A stretch of DNA of 11,925 nt, taken from JBJXHC01 sp046160825. GTDB lineage: Bacteria > Bacteroidota > Ignavibacteria > UBA10030 > UBA6906. Below the pieces are notes generated by a model, which was not told the origin of the DNA, made no database searches, and saw nothing but the letters and a program-made list of their open reading frames with translations. Positions 6,550 through 11,925 of this stretch are shown in pieces (the stretch's first letter is position 1; every line of letters begins with the position of its first letter). The stretch covers positions 1 to 11,925 of the forward strand of contig JBJXHC010000032.1 of assembly GCA_046160825.1 (NCBI GenBank), in the 5' to 3' direction. The translations under genes and the position numbers were made by a program.

Positions 6550-7248
6550 CTACTCCAGCGAACAAGGGATGGGCGTGCCGAGATCAACGCTGCTGCCGGT
6601 GACGTCTGCCCGGTATACAAGAAACTCCACCCCCGCGCTTTGTGCGGCGATCATGGCTTTCATAAAATCCTTGTCCACATGTTCTGCGGGCTTGAAGACC
6701 CGACAGTCCCCCCGCTGCACGAAGAAAAATGCCGCAGCGTGGTGGTCCTGTTTGGCGATTTCCGCGAGCTGGCGCAGCGACTTCTCCGCGCGCTCGTTCA
6801 CAACATCGGGAAACAGTGCGATTCCGTTCTCAGCCCATGTAACAGTGAAGAGGTTCACAAAACCGTTTTTTTCCATTCCGTGGAGTATCAGATCGATTTT
6901 GCCACGGATGCCATAATGTGCTTCGCGTTGGGATTCGTGAAAGAAGGAGAGGGATGGAACGATTTTTTCTTCAATTGCCCGAAGCGCGATCTTCCTGCCA
7001 AGGAGGGGATTGATGCTCACCCAACTGTCGTTCATATTGATCAGTTCCCACGTGAGGGGGTGACGACGATTATCATCCTGGCTATCGGATAATACCACGG
7101 GGCGGCCTGGTTCGCAACATCCTGTCATCGTAGTAGAGTTGGGACAATGAGCGGTTACAACTGAACCATCCTCCAACTTCACATCGGCGAGAAAGCGCCG
7201 GTAGCGCTTGATCAACGTGCCATGGAGGAGAGGCAGCGTGAATGTCAT
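6550..7248 (-). CDS. sfsA: SfsA family protein, likely catalytically inactive
   Basis: This 232-residue protein, the usual SfsA length, aligns along its whole length with E. coli SfsA. It shows GTLIKRYRRFLADV at 10-23, AHCPNS-TMTGC-PG at 33-48, TWELI at 66-70, YG-RGKIDL at 112-120, ALFPDVVNER at 144-153, and FFVQRGDCRVFKPAEHVD at 165-182. SfsA proteins bind DNA and carry a PD-(D/E)xK nuclease-type core; their cellular task is unsettled (E. coli: sugar fermentation stimulation). Here Asp119 is kept, but the EVK segment of E. coli (EVKSVTL) reads NLF (residues 132-134), so the acidic residue and lysine are lost. The later RGQKHL is RAEKSL. The frame is intact on both sides, so this is substitution, not a frameshift. 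The ATG at 7246-7248 fits the family length although no Shine-Dalgarno is evident. It is first in the sfsA-unknown-glycosylase-peptidase run. Confidence 0.93.
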   Translation of the reverse strand: MTFTLPLLHGTLIKRYRRFLADVKLEDGSVVTAHCPNSTTMTGCCEPGRPVVLSDSQDDNRRHPLTWELINMNDSWVSINPLLGRKIALRAIEEKIVPSLSFFHESQREAHYGIRGKIDLILHGMEKNGFVNLFTVTWAENGIALFPDVVNERAEKSLRQLAEIAKQDHHAAAFFFVQRGDCRVFKPAEHVDKDFMKAMIAAQSAGVEFLVYRADVTGSSVDLGTPIPCSLE

Positions 7249-7285
7249 TCGGACAGCAAGGGGGTGAGGGTGGATTTCATTGCGA

Positions 7286-7316
7286 AAAATATACCGAGCG
7301 CCGCGGTGAGATGCAA
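7286..7316 (-). promoter_or_regulatory. Candidate promoter for the sfsA-led gene run
   Basis: Reading on the minus strand, TTGCAT (7316-7311) is followed by a 17-base spacer and TATATT (7293-7288), a five-of-six match to the sigma-70 -10 box. The same bases read TATATTTT (7293-7286), seven of the eight positions of the Bacteroidota -7 pattern TAnnTTTG counting the two free ones, 20 bases after a TTG. The inferred start of transcription would lie near 7280, giving a leader of about 30 bases before the sfsA ATG. It lies in the 160-bp gap after the giant gene's stop, where no other gene is seen. Confidence 0.4.
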
Positions 7317-7408
7317 GGTCTTTGCGTATTGTTGCTCTCTGAACCAAGGGTTGTCCGATTGCCGATTCAGGCGGAGGAGCACCCTTCTCCGGAATGGACT
7401 CGCGACAG

Positions 7409-10400
7409 TTACTTTAACAATAGTACCTTCTTCGCCTCACGATACATACCCCCTGATACTTTCTGCGCTTCGAGAACGATGACGTACATTCCGCTTGCAA
7501 CATCCGTTTTGTCGTCGTTGATTCCATGCCAACTGGCGGAGTAGTAACCGGGTACCAGATCTTCGCTGAGAAGACCTGCAATTCTTCGTCCGAGGATGTC
7601 GAAAACGCTGACCCTGACATGAGCGTTCTGGGGAACGCCAAAATGTACTGTTGTCGTCGGGTTAAAGGGATTGGGGTAGCCACTTCCGAGAACAAAGTGT
7701 GTCGGCGCCAGCGCTTCCACCGTGTCTTGTTGAACGGCGATGGAAGACGGCATCAACGACGTTGAGGTATTTATGAAGTAGTCGGCGAGCAGTGTGAATG
7801 CCGGCGCCGGATCGCCTGCTGTAGCAGCAAACACACCAACGGAAGAAACAATGAGAGTGTGATTGAATGAGGAGATTCCCCTCCACTGCACTCCGTTGTA
7901 CGAATATGATCCCGTCCAGGTATTGCCGGTTCGTGCCACTCTGAGATAGAGGGGGTTGCTGTGCATGATGATGGTGTCGCGCCGTACCGTCGGGTTGCCA
8001 GCCACAAAGGTTGCCGCGTACAATCGGGTTGTCGTGGCACCACGAACAAAATCGTAACGGATGAAATGCAACGGATCCTGTTGGACAAGTATTCCCTGCA
8101 CCTGGTATTTCTTGTTCATCGTTGAGTTGAATCTCACTTCAATTCCCAGATCGGCGTTTGGCGCAGGCTGCATGATGCGCGGCCCAAAGTTGCCTGTTTT
8201 CCAAACGTCGTGGGCGGGCCCGGCAGGTATGGAGATGCTGAACTCGTTGCCTGTCATTCCAAACACGGCATCATTCAGTGGATTATGAATTGTCCAGTAT
8301 GCCGTGCCCAGAACCGTGTCATTGAAGCCGTCGGATACTATGCCCCATCCCATCGGCTCGACGTGGAGTATTGCCGGATTGGAAAGCACCGATCCGACGG
8401 AGTTTGTAACGCGGCATTGGAATACGGTTCCGCTATCAACAAGCTGGACCGGTGGGGTGATGTACGTGGAGGATGTCGCTCCCCCGATTTGCACACCATT
8501 TTTCTCCCATTGATACGAGAGTGGCTCAGTCCCCACGGCAACGATGGTGAATGTTGCGGCTTCAGCATCACTCACCCTTGCGTTCGGCGGCTGGGTCGAA
8601 ATCACCGGGACAGAAAGGAATTGCAGCGTATCGATAGCAAGGTTTTCATACAAAAATACCCGATTGTGGTAGTAGCCCTTTGAAATGATATCGAGGTCAC
8701 CATCGTTATCAATATCGATCGTAATTGCTCCAACGTGATGTTCTTCACCAGTATCCACGAGATGTCTGGTCCATGTCCCCGCCTCGCCATCCATATTTTC
8801 GTAGATGAAGAGTCGTTCGAGGCCCGTAGGCGGAATGCCATGCTCCGCTGCAACGACGTCATCGTCGCCATCATTATCCATGTCCACGACACTGACACTC
8901 TGCGGTAGAATGATATTGTCAATGATGTGCTCTTCCCATTCATCGGTCGCAATGGCGGGTTGTTCGTACCACGCGAGTTTCCCTGCCGGGTCGTGGCCAT
9001 ATCCGATAATGGCGTCAAGATCACCGTCTCTATCCATGTCTACGAGGAGATTTCGGTCAGGCTCGCCCATGACAATCGAACGGATGTTAAACGGGGTCAT
9101 ATTCCCGGCGTCGTTGCGCAACCATTTCGTTCCGAGGAGGAGATCATTGTCACCGTCACGGTCGATGTCGTCCGCATCAAGGCCTTCGCCAAGCGATGTC
9201 GGGGACATGAGGCGTATTGGCCACGTTGAAGTAACCGGATCATCGGGCAATGCAATTCCGAAAACTCCAATGGTCTTGTTCTGCCATGCAAGCGCGATTT
9301 CAACAGGACCGCCGGGTTGAAAGCGTGAAATCTCCACTCCCTGAAGAAAATCGCCTGTACCTTGCTCTATGTTGGTGCGAATAGTGAAAACACCTGTTCC
9401 GTCGTTTTGCGCCCAGACGAATGTTGCATTGGGCTCGGAGCCAATCCCTTGTGTGCCAAGAATATCGTCATCACCATCACTATCAAAATCATACACCAGA
9501 GCCATTTGGTTCATGGGTTCTCCGACAACATACCTGAGCCAGGTTCCTCCGGCAACTCCCGGATTCTTGTACCACCACCCGCCGGTCACGATATCCTTCA
9601 GCCCATCGCCGTTGAGGTCCGACGGTGTTATGAATAGTGTCCGATACGGTTTTGCCGGATCTATGACATGCTTTTGCCATTGGTCGAGCGGGAGCTGTAG
9701 CAAAGAGGTGCCATTGGCCAGCCAGAGATGCAGTGAGGGTGTTTGAAATGAATACGGCTTGCCAAGAATATCGAGGTCACCATCCCCATCAAGATCTGCG
9801 AGGCGTGATTCATGGTTGTCGAACCCTGAGGCAAATCCCTCCATGGAAAAATTGCCGGTACCATCTCCAAAAAACACCATCATACGCGCTGCAATATTGC
9901 CGTTGAAATTCATCTCAGCCGCAAAAATATCGAGAAAGCCATCGTTATCAATATCGCCAAGTGCAAGTGAATGTCCATATCTGGCACTGTCAGACAGTAA
10001 CACGTGGGCATGCCACGAGGAATCCTTGAATTCGTACCAGGTCAATCGGCCAACGGCATCACCCGAATTCATGATAACTTCTGGTCGTCCGCCGGGAATG
10101 ATTTGTCCTGATGCGACACGAGTAAAACTCTCGGCAGAATCAATATGATGTGGTTCAAAAACCCTTCCGCCCAAATGTTTAAACCAATGACCCCCACCGA
10201 TTATATCCACTGTGCCATCTCCATCCATATCGGCAATCGCCAAGCCCTCGGACGGCGAAGAGGCCTGGAAAATCTGTTCGTGAATCCAGGGCTCGGTCGT
10301 GCGCGGGTCGGCAGGTATCCCCGCGATGAATAGTTTATCACCATTCGGTCTCGGTTTCTGATTCCAGAATGCCATTTCCGTCTGGCCGTCGCCATCGAAA

Positions 10401-11925
10401 TCAGCGAATGCAATATCATGGTGTTGGACGCCTTCGGAATTCTTGATGACCCTTCGTGTCCACGGCGTAAACGCGTGATGCTGCGGATGAGGGTTCTCCC
10501 ACCACCAGATGAAACTACTTTGGGAGTCGCCACCGAGAACGACATCAAGATCGCCATCGCCGTCGATATCGAACATGGTCCCACCAGCTTCAATGTCGAG
10601 CCGGGTGTCGTCAATCATAAATTTTTGCCAGCCCGTGACGATGCGCTTGTACCAAACAACAGACGGTGTGCGTGTGCGTTCGCCGATGACGAAGTCGTTC
10701 CATCCGTCCTTGTCAATGTCAGCAACGATGGACGCGGTTTGTTCGGTCCCGTTCACGTTTGGTGGAGGAAGATCGCCCTGGGTCGTTGATCTGAAGTCCC
10801 ACGCTACACGGGAGGGCAAGGCCTGCGTCACCGTCAGGGTTGCTTCTGCAGAAATGGTTGATCCCAATACCGCACTGAGGCTGCAACGATATGCCGTTCC
10901 ATCGTCGGTGAGTGCATTGATGGGCGTAACATACTCATGATGTGTTGCGCCGGGGATATTCACTCCATTTCTTTGCCACTGATATGAGATGAGGTGACCT
11001 GTTGCATCAACCCGGAAGCGTGCTGTCTGTCCTTCAGAAACGGACAGATCGGCGGGGTGGGAAGTGATGGTCGGGGAGCCGCTTTCGACGGTAATGGTAG
11101 CAGCATCGCTCACAACAGACGCGACGGGGTTTGTCACGATGCACTGAAAGAGAGTTCCATTGTCCACCATACTCAGCGGTGCAGTTGTATGCGCCTCAGA
11201 GTTTGCGTTGTCAATGTTTACACCATTTCGTTGCCATTGATAGCTCAAGGGTGGAATACCCACCGCAGTAACGGCAAACGTTGCTGTTTGGCTCTCGAAG
11301 GCAACCTGGTCCTGAGGATGTTCAACGATCTGCGGCGTATCAATGACCTCGATGAATGTTGCCGTCAGTGTTTGATTGGACGTGAGCGTCATGCTGTCGG
11401 GATTGCCGGACAACACTCCAGACCAGCTTCCCCATTCCCATCCGTTGTCGGGCACCGCCGTCAATGTTACTGATGTACCATGAGCATACGACGCGAGCTC
11501 CGGCACTCTTTGAATTGAGCCCCCACCGAGAATATCAATCGAAAGAACATACTGATTGATGGCAAATTGCGCTTCAATGGTATGGTCTCCGGTAACGCCA
11601 TAAACCGTGTACTCCGTGAGTACACCAAATGAAATTGTGTCGACGAGAACATTGCCAATATGGTAACCCGCATCTGCCGTTATGGAGAAAGAGATCGTAT
11701 CACCATGACTAATCTCAAGCACGCCGGAAGGTGTTATGGACCCATTGGGTTCAGCGCTTGCACTCACAGTGTACGTATATGGCTCGAAGTTGGCCGTCAA
11801 CGTTCTGTCCTCCACCATTACAACCAGAAGAGGATTATCGTTTGATGTGGTATCCCCGGTCCATCCGGCAAATGTATGGAACGCCCCTGGCAGGGCCGTC
11901 AGCTCAACTTGTGTTCCGTGGTCAT
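7409..11925 (-). CDS. Giant secreted Ig-like/FG-GAP propeller protein with T9SS tail (5' end outside window)
   Basis: The reading frame is open to the right edge, so about 1504 C-terminal residues are visible. The Met codon at 11816-11818 is internal: in-frame sequence before it (DHGTQVELTALPG, FAGWTGD) continues an InlB-type repeat. Domains, numbered from that Met: InlB B-repeat-like segments to about 155; Ig-like domains at 161-245 and 248-331 (YQWQRNGVNI); twelve DxDxDG calcium loops plus two degenerate ones spanning 367-1043, an FG-GAP/VCBS propeller region; a third Ig-like domain at 1071-1155 (YQWEKNGVQI); a DUF1349/LamG-like beta-sandwich at about 1158-1352; and a C-terminal sorting domain at about 1375-1469 with GYPNPFNPTTT. 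It should be exported by Sec plus type IX secretion and act at the cell surface or outside, probably binding a ligand or surface. No enzyme motif is seen. It ends 160 bp before sfsA and is probably a separate transcription unit. Confidence 0.93.
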   Translation of the reverse strand, partial: DHGTQVELTALPGAFHTFAGWTGDTTSNDNPLLVVMVEDRTLTANFEPYTYTVSASAEPNGSITPSGVLEISHGDTISFSITADAGYHIGNVLVDTISFGVLTEYTVYGVTGDHTIEAQFAINQYVLSIDILGGGSIQRVPELASYAHGTSVTLTAVPDNGWEWGSWSGVLSGNPDSMTLTSNQTLTATFIEVIDTPQIVEHPQDQVAFESQTATFAVTAVGIPPLSYQWQRNGVNIDNANSEAHTTAPLSMVDNGTLFQCIVTNPVASVVSDAATITVESGSPTITSHPADLSVSEGQTARFRVDATGHLISYQWQRNGVNIPGATHHEYVTPINALTDDGTAYRCSLSAVLGSTISAEATLTVTQALPSRVAWDFRSTTQGDLPPPNVNGTEQTASIVADIDKDGWNDFVIGERTRTPSVVWYKRIVTGWQKFMIDDTRLDIEAGGTMFDIDGDGDLDVVLGGDSQSSFIWWWENPHPQHHAFTPWTRRVIKNSEGVQHHDIAFADFDGDGQTEMAFWNQKPRPNGDKLFIAGIPADPRTTEPWIHEQIFQASSPSEGLAIADMDGDGTVDIIGGGHWFKHLGGRVFEPHHIDSAESFTRVASGQIIPGGRPEVIMNSGDAVGRLTWYEFKDSSWHAHVLLSDSARYGHSLALGDIDNDGFLDIFAAEMNFNGNIAARMMVFFGDGTGNFSMEGFASGFDNHESRLADLDGDGDLDILGKPYSFQTPSLHLWLANGTSLLQLPLDQWQKHVIDPAKPYRTLFITPSDLNGDGLKDIVTGGWWYKNPGVAGGTWLRYVVGEPMNQMALVYDFDSDGDDDILGTQGIGSEPNATFVWAQNDGTGVFTIRTNIEQGTGDFLQGVEISRFQPGGPVEIALAWQNKTIGVFGIALPDDPVTSTWPIRLMSPTSLGEGLDADDIDRDGDNDLLLGTKWLRNDAGNMTPFNIRSIVMGEPDRNLLVDMDRDGDLDAIIGYGHDPAGKLAWYEQPAIATDEWEEHIIDNIILPQSVSVVDMDNDGDDDVVAAEHGIPPTGLERLFIYENMDGEAGTWTRHLVDTGEEHHVGAITIDIDNDGDLDIISKGYYHNRVFLYENLAIDTLQFLSVPVISTQPPNARVSDAEAATFTIVAVGTEPLSYQWEKNGVQIGGATSSTYITPPVQLVDSGTVFQCRVTNSVGSVLSNPAILHVEPMGWGIVSDGFNDTVLGTAYWTIHNPLNDAVFGMTGNEFSISIPAGPAHDVWKTGNFGPRIMQPAPNADLGIEVRFNSTMNKKYQVQGILVQQDPLHFIRYDFVRGATTTRLYAATFVAGNPTVRRDTIIMHSNPLYLRVARTGNTWTGSYSYNGVQWRGISSFNHTLIVSSVGVFAATAGDPAPAFTLLADYFINTSTSLMPSSIAVQQDTVEALAPTHFVLGSGYPNPFNPTTTVHFGVPQNAHVRVSVFDILGRRIAGLLSEDLVPGYYSASWHGINDDKTDVASGMYVIVLEAQKVSGGMYREAKKVLLLK
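7412..7696 (-). other. Type IX secretion system C-terminal sorting domain
   Basis: The last roughly 95 residues of the giant protein read FVLGSGYPNPFNPTTTVHF, then a FlgD-like beta-sandwich (VRVSVFDILGRRI, GYYSASWHGI, ASGMYVIVLEA), and end in KKVLLLK. This is the classical type A T9SS (Por secretion) tail of the FCB group. It routes the protein through the T9SS channel, where the tail is normally removed. It is the best taxonomic pointer in the window and implies that the genome encodes a T9SS elsewhere. Confidence 0.92.
8609..10816 (-). repeat. 14-blade FG-GAP/VCBS beta-propeller region
   Basis: Twelve acidic loops of the form DxDxDG(x)2D lie at residues 367, 417, 473, 530, 622, 675, 734, 777, 884, 927, 979 and 1035 of the giant protein, mostly 43-59 residues apart. 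Two double-length gaps each contain a loop of the same length without the aspartates, IIPGGRPE (about 574) and FQPGGPVE (about 834). That makes 14 blades, enough for two seven-bladed propellers. Blades also share W(Y/W)xN...W..H.I strands. Some loops are near-identical in DNA: ATATCGAGGTCACCATC at 8688-8704 and 9768-9784, and CATCGTTATCAATATCG at 8701-8717 and 9940-9956. Calcium binding is expected from the family; the ligand is unknown. Confidence 0.88.

Noticed and set aside
6841..6870. Frameshift as the cause of the altered SfsA motif
   Set aside because: Conserved residues on both sides align in the same frame without insertion or deletion.
7372..7391. Inverted repeat CGGAG/CTCCG after the giant gene as a terminator
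   Set aside because: The stem is only five base pairs with a ten-base loop and no T-run follows on the minus strand.
8688..9956. Repeated 17-base stretches in the giant gene as a mobile repeat
   Set aside because: They coincide with codons for the DxDxDG calcium loops, so protein-level repeat structure explains them.
11816..11818. ATG as the start of the giant protein
   Set aside because: The frame continues upstream to the window edge with InlB-repeat-like sequence, so this is an internal methionine.

Overview
The window is about 12 kb of a genome of roughly balanced GC. All eight protein-coding genes lie on the minus strand; I see no tRNA, rRNA, CRISPR array, transposase or phage gene. 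A very large secreted protein ending in a GxPNPFNPTT-type type IX secretion tail points to the Bacteroidota/Chlorobiota (FCB) group. A TAnnTTTG-like promoter before sfsA and short ATTGACGATT spacer repeats fit that placement. The mid GC would suit an Ignavibacteria/Kapabacteria-like lineage, but genus and species cannot be read from this sequence.

Read in the direction of transcription (right to left): (1) 11925-7409 is the 3' part of a giant multidomain surface or secreted protein. It has InlB-like repeats, two Ig-like domains, a 14-blade FG-GAP array, a third Ig-like domain, a DUF1349/LamG-like domain and a T9SS sorting tail. (2) 7248-3600 is a tight four-gene run: an sfsA homologue that has lost its nuclease Glu-Lys pair, an unrecognised 136-residue protein, a divergent Fpg/Nei-type DNA glycosylase, and a secreted M28 metallopeptidase. 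It is preceded by a plausible promoter, and at least one junction is translationally coupled. (3) After a 185-bp spacer rich in ATTGACGATT repeats come a DinB-family protein (3414-2911) and a small zinc-ribbon protein (2875-2615), probably co-transcribed. (4) A secreted DUF1028 protein (2380-1376) follows. (5) A 277-bp intergenic region holds a cluster of five small hairpins with TAAA/TTTA-type loops. (6) The window ends inside transcription termination factor Rho (1098 to the left edge), a form that begins directly at the cold-shock/OB domain.

Most genes are ordinary housekeeping or secreted-protein genes, and I do not see a new defence or mobile system. The points most worth a second look are the hairpin cluster with covarying stems, the catalytically dead-looking SfsA, the Fpg variant without the usual lysine and zinc-finger arginine, the unknown gene locked between those two, the short Rho, and the two blades in the 14-blade propeller whose calcium loops have become PGG loops.
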